Of a stretch of DNA of 64,000 nt, positions 42,301 to 54,623 are shown piece after piece. A program made the position numbers and the translations under genes. The stretch lies in the NCBI GenBank assembly GCA_964030785.1, contig OZ034971.1, positions 35,281,804-35,345,803 of the forward strand, read 5' to 3'. This stretch comes from Siderastrea siderea (Eukaryota; Cnidaria; Anthozoa; Scleractinia; Rhizangiidae). Positions within the stretch are counted from its first letter, which is position 1, and the number at the start of each line of letters is the position of its first letter. The notes under the pieces are model-generated. The model was not told where the DNA came from. It saw only the letters and a list, made by a program, of their open reading frames with translations, and searched no databases.

Positions 42301-42406
42301 AACAATTAGATTATTCGCTCTCGATTTCTATGCGTGATAGTTGATTCGGCCTTCGGCCTCATCAACTATCACGCGATAGAAATCTCGAGCTCATAATCTA
42401 ATTGTT
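42301..42406. repeat. 106-bp hairpin
   Basis: AACAATTAGATTAT...TGATAGTTGAT pairs with ATCAACTATCA...ATAATCTAATTGTT around a CGGCCTTCGGCC loop, with small mismatches. Probably a MITE relic. Confidence 0.85.
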
Positions 42407-43130
42407 AATTATGTTATTAGGTTATAAACTCAGAAACAATGTACCAGCCATGTTCGTGACTGAAATTCTGGGTTACCTGTATTGGTATCTGTATTGGCCT
42501 AGAACCAAAAAATGCATTAATTCTGGCTTCTCGGCGATGGAATTTGAGATATGTTAGTCAGTCAAATGACAAATAAGAAGATAACCCTCTCGCCTACCCA
42601 GGCTCCTAAGCTTCGTGAAGCTTAAAAACAGGGAAAATCCACAAATAATTACTCTTTTGATATATTGGAAACTAGCAGTACCGAAACTAAGTGCTGCTCA
42701 GTAGCTGTTTCGCTTGGATGATCACAGTTGAGTGTTTATCGACTCAAAAGTTACAACGAAGCAAATTGAGTGATTTCAAGTTTAGACCCTGAAAGTGATC
42801 TGATCAGGTCACGAGATATGCTAAAGGAGTTGTATACACTAGGCGGTTTATTCTATATTCCTACAGTACATAAACCACTTCACTATTTATAATCAGTCCG
42901 GATACTATGAACTACGTCCTATACAATAAAATATTAATCCACAACAGCTCACGATTAAGCCACTTCCGAATTGTCTTGAGCCTCCCTATCAAAACGAGGC
43001 TAGGTGCACTGAGTTATGTGTGCAAGCGAATGGAAACTCTTTTTCACGTGGAAGGCCGTGCACCAGACCTCGCTTTCATGGAGAAGCTAAAGGCAATTCA
43101 GAAATGGCCTATCTACACTGCTAGCAGTCC

Positions 43131-43278
43131 CTTTCTGGGATAGTCGAGAGGGCGCGCGAAAAGGCCGAAAGCGCGAGCTATCAACAGCACGGCGTGACTG
43201 GCCCCCCTCCGCTCGTTCGCTCCAGTCTTCAGCTTTTTCGCTCGGCTATTTCGTGCACCCTCTCGACTATCCAGAAAG
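43131..43278. repeat. 148-bp foldback repeat, GC-rich interior
   Basis: CTTTCTGGGATAGTCGAGAGGG at the left and CCCTCTCGACTATCCAGAAAG at the right, with GCGCGCGAAA versus TTTCGTGCA inside. The two frames spanning it are not genes. Confidence 0.8.
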
Positions 43279-43429
43279 TCCAGAAAGGCACTGTCATAAG
43301 GTACGAACTATTAAGGCCTGCGCGAGACTACAGGATAGTAGGGAAAACGAATGAGGTAACAAGAGAGCGCGTCTTGTTTTCGCAGTTCCTTTACTCTCTA
43401 ATTTTGGCCGTCCCTATTATCTGAGAGCC

Positions 43430-44920
43430 TGGAAACAGGCTAAAACTAACAGACAGAGCTATCTTTGATGTGAGTAGGTGGGAAACTGAACGCTGGATTA
43501 CAAATGCTGAGAGCAGCTTGTTTCGCTGAAGCTCTTAGTGCAAAACTGTTTTCTCGTTTTGGTCAAGAGGTCGAGAGATCAAGAAATCTTATCTTGATCG
43601 GTAACAAGTTCTTGGGTTCTTCCTTGGGCGCGGATGCTTCTTTATGCTCCTGTGTCGCTATGTAGAAGTCATTTGGAAATTGAACAATTCAACAACAAAT
43701 CACCAGTGGAAAACAAAGAGGCTGCAGGGGTGCTTTTCTAATTGAATTAAAGCCATGCTTGCTTTAATGTTCCCGGCAATTGAAATGTAAAATCGCTGAT
43801 TACAATCGACATTTTAAATGTTGCACATTCCGATTGTAAGGTAGCGCGATAAAGTAAATTCCTTTGAATCGCAGAAAAAGTCTCCACGTAAAAGTGACTA
43901 ACAGCGAGGTTTTTTTAACCACAGGGGAGGAGACAGAATTCACAAAACAAAGTACACACCGTATTCAGGTGCATTTGAAATAGGCATATGAAACTCAGTT
44001 TAATAACACATAACAATGCAAATTATAGCGACGTTAGAAGCAGTCATTAAGTTTGGCTGAAAAATTCCAATGCCTCTAGACGAGGAATAATCTAAATATT
44101 ACTCCCGTTGTGGCTACTTTATTGGATGAGTGAAATTTCTTGGTTCTTTGTTCGACCTGGTACAGAAACGACGCGTTTATTAAATGCAGTTACATTGTTT
44201 ATGTATGTGTCGAGTTACAGATTAAGCGCTTCGTCGATCAAGCATGCACTGACTAATTTTGACTAGCGAAGAAGAAACTAACTAAAATGATCACCCAACT
44301 TACCCGGCTGACTTCACCTGAAACTTGAATTGCAGAAGTTTGTAGAGACTCTGCCGGTCATCCTGTGATAATCATCCGACTTCGAAAATATTCTGAGCAG
44401 GCTACTTCAGCTTTTGTACACAATGTTTTGTTGACCGTTGTGACGTCATTTCCTTTTCTTTCAGATAGGGACTTTGAAAACAAATTTTGCATCGGAAATA
44501 GCGAGAAATCAAACTGAAGAGTGACTTGACAACTTCGGAGATAAGTGGAGCCGAGTCAGATTGATCAGCACCAAAAATCCTCTCCTTTTTTCCGTCGCGA
44601 TGTTCTAAAATTCCTATCAAAACCGTCCTTGCCCTCCTCCCCAAAAAACCTAATTAAATAAAGAAATAAAACCAAATCTCTCGGATGAAGTTAGAGGACG
44701 GAGTTCTCCCTAAAGAGGAGAGGGGCCTCAAATTTGGGGGGGGGGGGGGGGGTTGGGGAAGGCGGCAGCGCAGATTCCACAGGTTTCGTAAAATCATATA
44801 AATTGTGTCATATATTTTGATCTGTAATTTTGGGTTTCTGAACTTTGAATCCACAAAATTTTAAGCACTCAATGAAGGGTTCTTAAAATGTTTTCTGTCC
44901 TTCACCTCTGAAAGACCTCA
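43430..44920. other. Non-coding region
   Basis: No gene supported. Includes a G run (44738-44754). Confidence 0.4.
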
Positions 44921-44989
44921 GGCCACTAGACCACTTGATTATTGGTTAACCGGCCTTTGAAAGACTGGACCCTTGCTTGCTGGAGAAGC

Positions 44990-45110
44990 GTTAATTTTTC
45001 TCGCGTCGCGGGTTAGAATCCCATCGCGGGCTCGTGTGAGACATGCTCTAGCTACCCCCAGTACCCTCACGATGGTGAACGTGTCATGCCCTGCTGGCCT
45101 TAGGTGCAGG
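44990..45110 (+). mobile_element. Possible tRNA-derived repeat
   Basis: GGGTTAGAATCCC matches a B box with one change, followed by CATCGCGGGCTCGTGTGAGACATGC. The A box is unclear, so it is only suggestive. Confidence 0.3.
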
Positions 45111-45397
45111 TGTGCTGTAGGATTTATATGTTCCTAAACTTGCCCACGGAAGTGCGATTTCGGAAGGGTGAAACCCAGAAAACTGAGCCGCCGGCGGAGA
45201 GCGAGGGAGTCGGAACCGGAATGAAACGCGAACGTCTTTTGAGAAAGTCTAATATGAGTGAGATAAACAAGAAAAAGAGAAAACAATTCAAAAATTGGTT
45301 GTTTTCAAAATCTCTGAATTGGCCCACGAATGTACACCGTTCTCCTGGAGCCAACAGAAACAGCGCTTATGACGACCTAGACAAGATTCGGTTTTAA
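45104..45397 (+). CDS. Hypothetical basic protein / possible terminal exon
   Basis: 97-residue frame preceded by an acceptor-like CTTAGGTGCAG. The tail is Lys/Arg-rich and hydrophilic (MSEINKKKRKQFKNW; ends YDDLDKIRF). The composition is more protein-like than its neighbours, and the stop is followed by AT-rich sequence. No domain recognised, and no upstream exon found. Confidence 0.25.
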   Translation: MQVCCRIYMFLNLPTEVRFRKGETQKTEPPAESEGVGTGMKRERLLRKSNMSEINKKKRKQFKNWLFSKSLNWPTNVHRSPGANRNSAYDDLDKIRF

Positions 45398-45629
45398 TTT
45401 CTACTATCTCTTCCATCCCCTTTTTATATCACGTCTTGTCCAGTTGCTTATCCTTCATTTTTGGCTCGCCAAACTACTTTTGATACACAACTGAGAGCTA
45501 TGGCAAGCCAAACTATGCTGCCTATGACAACAACAGACAACAAGCCGTTAAATACCCTTTATTGCAATAGTCCTAAAAAGTTGAAAAAATACAGGACACT
45601 AAAAACTGAAAGTACGACACACACAAGCC

Positions 45630-45660
<31 letters not shown>

Positions 45661-46641
45661 ACAGAACAGCCACAACCAAAACGAAGTAAAAGCACCGATT
45701 ACACTCTAAAAGTGAAATACAAGGATTAACACTTCTCGGAGGGGTGGATGAGGCCATGTGAGCCAACACCCTGCACACTGCAACCAAAACTCTCAGCTGC
45801 GCGAAAGGAAAACGCCTTCCACCCCGTTCGATAATATGTTTGTCGTGTTTTCTATTTCCCTCTAAGCTTTCTTCTCGTCTCCTCTGTTCGTTTACGGCTC
45901 TCGGTCCTTTTTTCTGTTTGTTTGGCCAGCCCCCCCCCTCTCCCCCCCCCCCCACTTTATTTTTTTCCTTTAGCGACGAGTGCTTTCCTGATTTTGGGTC
46001 GGTCGGTCGGATTTTAAAAAAAAAAACAGCAAAAAAAAAAAGTCCAAAAAAAGACTCCCAAAATCAGGTGGAGTCTGGAACTAGGAAACCCGGTACCCCA
46101 GCATCATTGCCGTGGAGCCTGGCGGGAAACAACCAGATGTAGGTACAAAATCGACACGGCGGCAATGAAGGTCGAGGAAGACGAGATCGATCTGGTGGTT
46201 AAGGTTGAAATTCAGGGTATTCAGGGTTAAGAAATGCCGTTAAGAAATCTGTTTTGCAAAAACAATTTTTGATTGTCAGACTAAAGGTGAAAAAATGTTT
46301 GACTACGTCATTATATAAAATTTTTTTTTTTTGAAAACGCGAAAATTTGGGTCAGTCGGACGACGCTAAACGGAGTGGCCTTTGTTTGTTTGTTTTATAT
46401 GTATCGTATTATTTCATATTGTCTCTTTTCGTTCCGTCTGGCCTGATCGTCTTTGTCTTTAGACTCGTCGCTGGATTCTCCTTTTTTCTAGTCTGGTCTT
46501 TTTCTTCAGTCTTTTCTTGTCTCGTCTTGTGTTTATCCCGTAGAGTTTTGTGTTCTCGTGTTCGGTCAATCCATCGCCTTTCCTCGTCTCTGTTCGTTTT
46601 GCCTCTTCTAGCCCGTTTGTCTGGTTTGGTTGTGTTTCTTC

Positions 46642-47505
46642 TCAGTCCATCAACTTGCAATCAGCCTCTTCGTTCGTACTATTCTCCAAAAGCCATTCTT
46701 TCACCTGACGCTTTCTGATGTCGTAGCAAATGGTGTTGCCTGTCAGATGGAGAACAAATAAAGCCAGCGCGTGAAACGCAAACACAATCCCGGCGAACTC
46801 CACATTGCTGTGGGTGTTTTCCCACCGATGTGGACCGCGAAGGACGAAACCAACTTGAATAAACCAAGTGCCTTGCAAGCTAAGCAAATATGCTTTCACA
46901 AAGCCCATGAAAGGCATCAACTGATCGGAGATAGCAGCTAAGAAGACAACAGCAGCTGTGACGAAAACGATGATGTACAAGATAGTGTGTACTTGAACAT
47001 CAAGCTCATTCCGTCCGCTCAGGTGAAAGGAAAACAGAAGTCCTTCCATCCAGAAAGCGAAGGAGAGTGCTAGATAGTCGAACTTTGGTGGCAGGGGAAG
47101 GATATTGTACCACATCACAAGATCCACGACACCGCTAAGCCCAAAGAAGCCGTACATCATTGCGTGTCCGTAATTAGGTAAGTTATCGGCTACAACATCT
47201 CCATTTTCATTAAACAAGGTCGCTGAATTACCAAAAGGCAGTTCAACTAACACACCGATCACTGCCAAGATTACTTTCATCATCGGTTCTACTGGAATTT
47301 TGGATAGTGTTGGGCCCAGGCATGGGTACCAAATGGGTGGGGTGGATTTGAATCGTGCTCTTCCTCTTGTTGAATGCGACAATCTGCCGTTGGCTGGAAG
47401 ACTTTCACTTCCTCGGCCCCTCTGAAGAACTTCGGCGATAAACCACCATACCGAGATCAATATGAACATTGTTCCTGCAACAACATGGCCGATTAGCCCT
47501 CCCAT
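46642..47505 (-). CDS. TMEM45: TMEM45 family (DUF716) multipass membrane protein
   Basis: 287 residues in one coding exon, a normal length for TMEM45A/B proteins. The first ATG (47505) lies 12 bases after an acceptor TTTATTTCACAG, so a 5'UTR exon lies upstream. The start GGLIGHVVAGTMFILISVWW matches the family's G.xxxHxxPGxxFxxxGxWW pattern. About seven hydrophobic segments follow, including YGFFGLSGVVDLVMWY, LALSFAFWMEGLLFSFHLSG (with the conserved FWxEGLLFxxHxxGR) and HALALFVLH. The loop around residues 30-60 is rich in Arg and Ser. TMEM45 proteins are eukaryotic membrane proteins of the endomembrane system with no established biochemical activity. The frame is intact. Confidence 0.93.
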   Translation of the reverse strand: MGGLIGHVVAGTMFILISVWWFIAEVLQRGRGSESLPANGRLSHSTRGRARFKSTPPIWYPCLGPTLSKIPVEPMMKVILAVIGVLVELPFGNSATLFNENGDVVADNLPNYGHAMMYGFFGLSGVVDLVMWYNILPLPPKFDYLALSFAFWMEGLLFSFHLSGRNELDVQVHTILYIIVFVTAAVVFLAAISDQLMPFMGFVKAYLLSLQGTWFIQVGFVLRGPHRWENTHSNVEFAGIVFAFHALALFVLHLTGNTICYDIRKRQVKEWLLENSTNEEADCKLMD

Positions 47506-47599
47506 ACTGTGTTTCTGCTGTGAAATAAACCGCCGGGTCAGTATGGTAACGCCAAGCTCTATCCAATGCCTGAATTTAGTGGGTATTGCGGCAAATGAA

Positions 47600-49380
47600 A
47601 GAACCGCCTAAAAATGAATAGGTTTCAAGAATGCATGCAGATGAACACATTCGTGCTAATTGCTAGCCAATATAACATAGCATAGTTAAACGAAGCTCTC
47701 CTTTCCGTGGAAACAAAAACCAAGTGATCGATTGCACCTTTCAAATTGATTATCGGATGTAACTTTGAAAATAAAATTCAAAACAGAAAACCAATTGCAA
47801 GTACAATATCCCCTTTAAAAAAAGGTTATCTAGTAATGTATCATTACATAGTAGAAGTGAGTATTTGATAAATCGTAATTAGCGGATTTGTATTTTATAT
47901 TCATATCGTAATCAATAAAGAATTCATCATGAACAAGAATAGAAAATCTAAACTTATGATTTTGCATAGTCTAGAAAAACAAATAGCACCTGTTATGAAA
48001 GTGATCCTTTTGTGCGTGCTCAATAACTTTCAAAAATAGTCAGAAATTGGCTCAGTACAGGGGCTGTTGATTGTCATATAATGCCACCAACTTTTCGGCA
48101 TTACTGCCTTCTCCAGGGAGTTAATTTGAATGGTCCCAGCATTTTATCCAGAAACTAAAGAATAAGAAGTAGGGATTTGTTTGTGAGCGAAAGGTGCAAT
48201 ACTATTAAGCGTAATCGAAAAGGAGAGAAACTAGCTTGATTAACCCTTCATTAACTTCAAGTGCCAAACGGTGTTAATGACTTTAAACAGCGAGAAACAC
48301 ATGACACAAATTCAGTGCAGCTGGAGGATCACTGCATGCAGCTGGTTTTCTCAGGTACTTTCCGGTCTCATTCTTATTTATTCGTTTAGCAAAAAAGGGT
48401 AACTGAATGCTCACGTTCTTTGCAGATTTTATTGCCAGTGTTTCCATCAGTAGAACTAGTCCTTTGTAGAACTAGTCCTTTATTGCCAGTGTTTCCATCA
48501 GTAGAACTAGTCCTTTGTTTAGGCCAAAGTAGGAGCGGCTAAAGTTAAAAGGGTCCTGATAAAAATTGAGAATTGCATGTTACATGCGTGAATCAAGTTT
48601 TGAGTCTAACCAAGGGTTTTTAGCGCTTTTCTTTGGTTATCACTTGTTAATGAAGGTTACTGTGCACCGCCTGAATAAAAAACAAACAATTTTTCTTACT
48701 GCAACTCATTTACATAGACATTTATACAATGTAAATAATTGGCTCACCTGTGAACAGTGTACGCGACCTCAAGAAATGCATCAAAATGCCAATTCGCTAT
48801 AGTTGTAATAACTTTTTGGCGCTTAATTTATACTAAAGCGTAGAATAAAGTTTGAGGAATATGCCTCGCTTATATATCGGGCGAGTACACGATACTTTTC
48901 ATCGCTTGCAAAGGTCAGATATATTTACAGAAAACAGCTGAAAAGAGTCAATTAATTCTTGAATCACCAACTAGTTTGTCTGCGAGCACGAAATGAGACG
49001 TATGTTCACCCACGATTTTACAAACAACAAAAATTGCCGCTATATCTAACTGGGGAAGTTCATTCGTTAGACCTAGGCTACTTATTGTATGGGCTAGTAA
49101 AAAAAGGTAATAGTAGTGCTTTAGGATTTTGAGTTTATAGAGTAGCTGCGATTTCTGAGAAAATACAGAATGGAAACGTGAATGAAAATCAGTCGGTCAC
49201 GTGATAAACCACACGCAATATTCATAACAAAGATCGCCACATACACATTGTGTAGGTTGTGAAGTTCAAACCCTCCAAATTTCATGATAAATTGTCTGAC
49301 TAACTTTCGAGATAATCGACTTTATATTAAACGAGGGGCCGTCCATATCCGTTGCTATGCTGACAGCTAGCTGTTGTTAG
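47600..49380. other. Non-coding region with one short tandem duplication
   Basis: No gene supported between the TMEM45 gene and the 7-kb composite structure. Confidence 0.4.
48430..48517 (+). repeat. Short direct duplication (about 38-bp unit, 49-bp period)
   Basis: TTATTGCCAGTGTTTCCATC and AGTAGAACTAGTCCTTTG occur twice, with an additional GTAGAACTAGTCC between them. Confidence 0.9.
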
Positions 49381-49778
49381 GAAACCAATGAAAATAAACT
49401 TTGGTCGTATGTTGAAAAGATGGTGTAGTATCTTCATAGTGTCTTCGATGAAGGAAGAGTTAGTTCATCGTCCCTTGTCCGAGACCAAAGGCACACATTT
49501 ACAGTTTAATTTCCGTGCACTAGGAGACTTGGAGAGTATTTTTCAACAAAACTGGAGCGTTTTTCAGGGTTTCCATCAATACAAGCACGGTGTATTTTGG
49601 TTTTGAATTTAATACTTTAAATTGGTGACCTAGCCCCTTTAAGGGACGGACCATTATTTTTTTGGAGGGGGGGGGGGGATGAAACTTTTTTCAAGACAAA
49701 CAAGTTTTTTTCTGTGTTGTTGTCTGTGCAAAAAATTTTTTTCCGGCTGCATCTTCCTGCAAACAATTTTTTTTTGTG

Positions 49779-49786
<8 letters not shown>

Positions 49787-49855
<69 letters not shown>
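49787..49855. repeat. (ATT)n microsatellite
   Basis: About 23 ATT units. The poly-Tyr and poly-Asn frames are artefacts. Confidence 0.97.
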
Positions 49856-50941
49856 ATTTATTCATATACCGGTTAAAATTCATCAGGTAATCTTATGCAG
49901 TAAAATTTCTAATCTAAGCATTACTTCCTAAAACTGCTTTCCATGAATGCCGTGTCTCTATGTCTTTAACTTATAAAAGTATAACTGCACCATGGCTTGT
50001 TTTGTTTCCTAAAAAAAATTGAAAATCTCACATCAAAGTATCCTGAAACATTAAAATTGTGAACGTAGTTGCAAGTAATACTATAGAATTGCACCGGCGG
50101 CCTTTTCTCCCCAGATGCTAGAGAGGATTGAGGAGCCAAATGAAACAGCGCTTGCTTACACTTGCGCTTTATTTTGTAGTTTATACAAGACTGGATCCAA
50201 TTTGCCTTCTTCATGCAAGTGGAAAACAGGAGACTGCTTGCTGTTTAAGTGATGATTTATAAAATGTCATCATCAAAACAGCCTAGGACCCTGTTGAAAA
50301 GCCAGTGTGACTATTAGTGAATACATGCAATCCAAGAATTTAAGTTAATCTTTTCTCTTAGTTAGAGTTTCATTGCACTTCGAAGAGTTCTTGATTAGTA
50401 ATGGTAATTGGACTCAGTGGAGCACAATTTAGGGAGTAATTGGGTGAGTTACTTTAAATCAGCCGAGCGCGTAGAGCGAGGACGATTTGAAATTACGAGC
50501 ACGATTACCCCTGAATTGTACAATACCAAGTCCAGTTAATCCTATCTATAACAAAATGCGAGATTAGAAAATCTATGTGCCATTCAGGGATATATTTTTA
50601 ACTATCAGTTTTGCAAGCAGTGGAGAAACAGCTATAAAAAGAACCCATTTCAGTGCACCTGATTGACGGTGTGTGCAACGTAGTTGTCCGATTACAGCTA
50701 TATCCAATTACAAAAAGTTCTTGTTATAGAAACGATTAATACAATAACCTAACTTTAACATTTAATGCTTTCAAGTCCTCAGAAGAGATTATTTTTAATT
50801 ACGGGGCTAGTTACTGATTTTAAGAAACTGTGATAATTTGTTGGTGGAAAAGTAAAAAACAGAAATTGGGGTTTATCAACCAAGTCGATTTGGTAAACTA
50901 GCCACCGGAAAGAAATGACAAGACTGATGTTTGAGTGTTAA

Positions 50942-52653
50942 GTGTCATTGCCTGAGAAAGTGTTCCAGAGGTTGGAAATGGGGGTCAACCGATTTCGATG
51001 AAACTTGCTGCAGAAGTTAGCCTTGATGAGATTTTCCAAAAGCCAATTTGGTTTTGTTTTCTAACTTTTGGTTGAAAAGTTTCAGGGGGGGTCCCATCTG
51101 GGGCCTTCAATTCTCTGAAAATCTTGTTTTTTAAGGAGTAGTTTTAGAGTTCAATAAAAACAAAACTAAAAATCCTTTGGACTCATTAATGGTATGGTGT
51201 GTTTCTACTATAAATACTCTTTCAGTTCATATGTAGGGATTTGGCATAGAGGGATCTGGCAGTCTGGGGTCTGGCACTAGTTTTGGCCAGATTTTGAAGT
51301 GAAAACCTCTACCCAAATTTGCCAAAGTTCACACCTTTATATTTTTTAACTGCCAAACTAGCTAAAATTGATTCTTCTATCAGGAGTTACCCCAATGTAA
51401 GTAGAATCCAAATCAATTGAGAAAAATTTGGCCCATTTATTTTTTAGGGGCTTTTAAGACCCATTTGCAGTCACACCCTCACATAACTCACATATTGTCA
51501 AAAGTAATAATTTAACAGCCATCATAGCTTTATTTGTGTTCAAACACTTCAACTTGATTTGGTCAGGCCTACTTTATTTACAAAATCTGTGAGAAACAGT
51601 AACTTTGCTTTTAAACTCTACTTGAGACTGTTAAACTGCCGCAGAACTGCAAAATCAGTACAAGAAACCAATCTTGCTTTATTTGAAAGGTAAATATACA
51701 ATACTATAAAGCTTGTTTGCACTCAAACAACTGAGTAGATGGACTGTTACACTTAAGTTATACTGACAATTCTTCCAAACATAGCCTGGCTTTACTTACC
51801 TAGCTTTTTTAAAGGTCCTTGGCTCGTCCTAGGGGAAAGTAATTTCTCCAAGGTATTCCAAAAAACCCATATATTTCTCGAAATCGTGCGAATAAAACCA
51901 TCCTGCCGTCAAATCACATTGCCTGATGATAAAACCTCATTGCCTGATGATTCTGCATTGGTTTACAGACGAGTCCATCATCCAACCATCATCCTACATG
52001 ATCCTATGTAATAGGAAAATGTTCTGGAACCGCTCTTTGGCAGTTCAGTCTTCTATCGAGTCTTTCAGCAGGAATACTCATCGCTGGATGCAAATAATCG
52101 GACTCATTCGGTGTAGAAAGTTTATACGATACGCAGGTTTCATCAGAAGTACAACGCACGTCCTTAGAGTGGATTTCATGACATAGAAGACAACTCCGAG
52201 CTTTGATTCATTTGTAGTGTTTATCCGCCATTTTGGAAGTGGACGCGGGAGAACTGGGTCGAGATTAGCCCCAGTATCAAAAGCTATGCACACTTACGCA
52301 CACAATTTATACAAGTTTCAAATCCATTGATTATCAAAACAAAAAGAATCCACTGAAATAATCATACATGCTTTTGTTCTGCAGCTAGCAAATACGGTTT
52401 TTGGTTGCCTAAAAAAATTAGACAGGGCAACTGCGTGACAAAACGTTTTCATTCCCACGTACCCAAATCAAATCAAATCAAATCACCGAATTGCGTATAA
52501 TTTACAGTGGGCATGTAACGTAATTCAAAATAATAATAGTAATAGTAAAAATAATTATTATGATTATGATTGTGATTATTTCTAATGAATCAGTAAGGAG
52601 CGGTGGCACCGTTGTTAGGCAGTTGGACTTCTGATTGATTGGACTTCCGATCG
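50942..52653 (+). repeat. Left arm of a 1.7-kb near-identical inverted repeat
   Basis: Runs from GTGTCATTGCCTGAGAAAG to CTTCTGATTGATTGGACTTCCGATCG. It matches 54624-56330 inverted with only a handful of differences over about 1.7 kb; long stretches such as 51240-51700 are identical. The 71- and 86-residue frames in it are carried by both arms and match nothing known. Confidence 0.95.
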
Positions 52654-53074
52654 GTAAGCCTCCCCCCCCCCCCCCCTCCTGAAAGAAAGATGTTTTTTTT
52701 CGACTGCACAAGGACAGGGTTCAGAAAACTATATGGTTATTTTATTATTATTTTTTTGGTCTGATTGTGTTGTTTATTTGTTTGTAGACCTTCATTTCAA
52801 GACTCTTCTGTCATATATAAGCCAAGACTAAAAGAGGTAGCTAGGGGATTCTATAAAATAGACATTTTTGCGTATTCTGAAATGAATTATCCCTCCATGT
52901 CCAATTCAAGCCATGGGTTTCACAACTTTAAGAATCACTTGAAGATCGCTTATTAGGACTGGCAGGATTTTACTATCACAAAATAGCGTCATTGAATGAT
53001 ACTTTACGAGTAGCTGGCTCATCATGTCTACGTTTGCTTTTGAGTGTCCATCCTTGGTACCTTCATTATTTAAA

Positions 53075-53800
53075 ACACCTGCGTGAGGTATTCCTTGACG
53101 GCAGGTGAGATTCTGCCAGTAGCTTTCTCCTTCCCAAGAGCCCATCCCAGGCGAGCCTCCTGTTGTACTGTAGATTCAGGATGGTATTGACTGTCACTAA
53201 TCTTCTGACTCTTTCCCTTGACAGAAGTTGCTGTAGCGGCCCACTGTCTTCGTATAGTGTCGTACACGCATTCACTCTCGGGTAGCATGACGTGGCATCC
53301 AGTATCCATATGCTCATCATCGTCGTAAAGTGTGCTAAATGTCAAAATAGATGATGGTCCCAAACTGGCATATGTGTTTACCGGATCACTGTTACAAGCT
53401 TTCGATTCTCTTTTGTCCCTTTTTTGCTGTTTCCTAGTAACTTCTTTGCTCCACTCGCGTGCTCTTTCTAGACCAGAAACTTCCTGTTTGCTATCAGTGT
53501 TTAATCCTCATACCCTTGCCAACACCGTATGCCTGCTATACTTGCGACTCACCTGCATGCCATCTTCATCAAAAGAGAAGTTATTGTCTCTAGTAATACC
53601 TGGAATCTCATTATTTCCAACGGCTGCTGGCATTTTGGAAGTATCGATTTTACAAACTTCCACCCGGGTGCCTGTAATACTGGTGGAGATTCCAGTCCAC
53701 TTTTCACGTTGTCTGCCCTCTCCATGTCATTGTTTTCTGATACGTAATTTCTCAGGCGTTACTTGCATGGCGCAATTTTGTGGTCAGTAAGATCCTTCCC
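53075..53800 (-). pseudogene. Degraded ORF between the inverted arms (uncharacterised cnidarian-type protein)
   Basis: Minus-strand pieces in order: NNFSFDEDGMQV (about 53580); LERAREWSKEVTRKQQKR; HVMLPESECVYDTIRRQWA (about 53290); ARLGWALGKEKATGRISPAV KEYLTQVF (about 53150-53080), then after a frameshift EGTKDGH. The spacing HxxxxExxxxYDxxRxxWA...GWALxxxKxxxRxSxxxKxYLxxxFxxGxKxGHKA is one I remember from unannotated, Zn-finger-associated proteins multiplied in coral and sea-anemone genomes. No named domain. At least two frame breaks. Confidence 0.4.
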
Positions 53801-53999
53801 TGTTTGAGAATCTGAAAAATCATAACGTATAACTTCTATACTCGTTCGCTTACTTGTCGAGTAAATAGATGACAATAGTGAGGAGCGATGGTAGCAGCCC
53901 GCCTTATCACTCCGTAACGCAGCTCTTGAAACAGATGGGTGAGTTTCCTTTACGTTAACCCTGCACTTGTGCAGTCAGTAGCCGTACCAACACGTACAA

Positions 54000-54072
54000 T
54001 GAACGGAAGTCCAATCAGAAGTCTCACTAACCACGGCACCACTGCGCCTTTACTGTTTCACCGCAAAAAATA

Positions 54073-54137
<65 letters not shown>

Positions 54138-54175
54138 CGAGTTATGTTACATGCCCACTGTATTATGCAATACCC
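54000..54175 (+). repeat. Third, diverged copy of the inner-edge module of the inverted arms
   Basis: GGAAGTCCAATCAGAAGTC...ACGGCACCACTGCGCC...(AAT)n(ATT)n...GTTACATGCCCACTGTATTATGCAAT parallels 54624-54785 (right arm) and 52490-52653 (left arm, inverted). The AT triplet run has expanded here (54068-54137). Confidence 0.75.
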
Positions 54176-54545
54176 CCGGGGGGGGGGGTAAGGAACTCCC
54201 TTATTTGGCCTTGACGGATACGTGCTGCTCAACAGGGCATGGTTTTCAAGGTCTTGCGTCTTAAACAGAGTATACAATATTACTTTTTAGCGTCTTGAAC
54301 AAGGTGTCTTTTTTGGACTGGACTCTTGGACCCTACATGTGGGTACGAGCAATTTTGTAAATCTCATTCTATGATGCCATTCATAAAAAAATATTCTTTT
54401 CATGTAGGAATATGGAAATAAAAAGCAAGGCAGACAAAAACCGCAGAACACAAGCAAAATATAAACGCCTCTTTTCTTAAACAGGGTAGCGAAATGAACG
54501 GATTTTATCTTAAACGGGGTCGGGGTTTGAAGGCCACGGCTGCAC
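54172..54545 (+). repeat. Dispersed repeat beginning TACCCCCGGGGGGGG
   Basis: CCCCCGGGGGGGGGGTAAGGAACTCCCTTATTTGG...GGGCATGGTTTTCAAGG. From memory a high-copy cnidarian repeat type; no ORF. It lies inside the 7-kb structure. Confidence 0.5.
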
Positions 54546-54623
54546 ACCCCCAACCAAAATTCGGTGATTTGATTTGATTAGATTTGGGTGCGTGGGAATG
54601 AAAACGTTTTGTCACGCAGTTGC

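Noticed and set aside
52078..52293. 71-residue frame present in both inverted arms (also 54979-55194)
   Set aside because: Being present twice reflects the inverted repeat. There is no domain, and the peptide runs through an ATGGCGG promoter-like motif.
53332..53790. 152-residue plus-strand frame between the inverted arms
   Set aside because: Antisense to the minus-strand ORF relic that shows the recognisable pattern.
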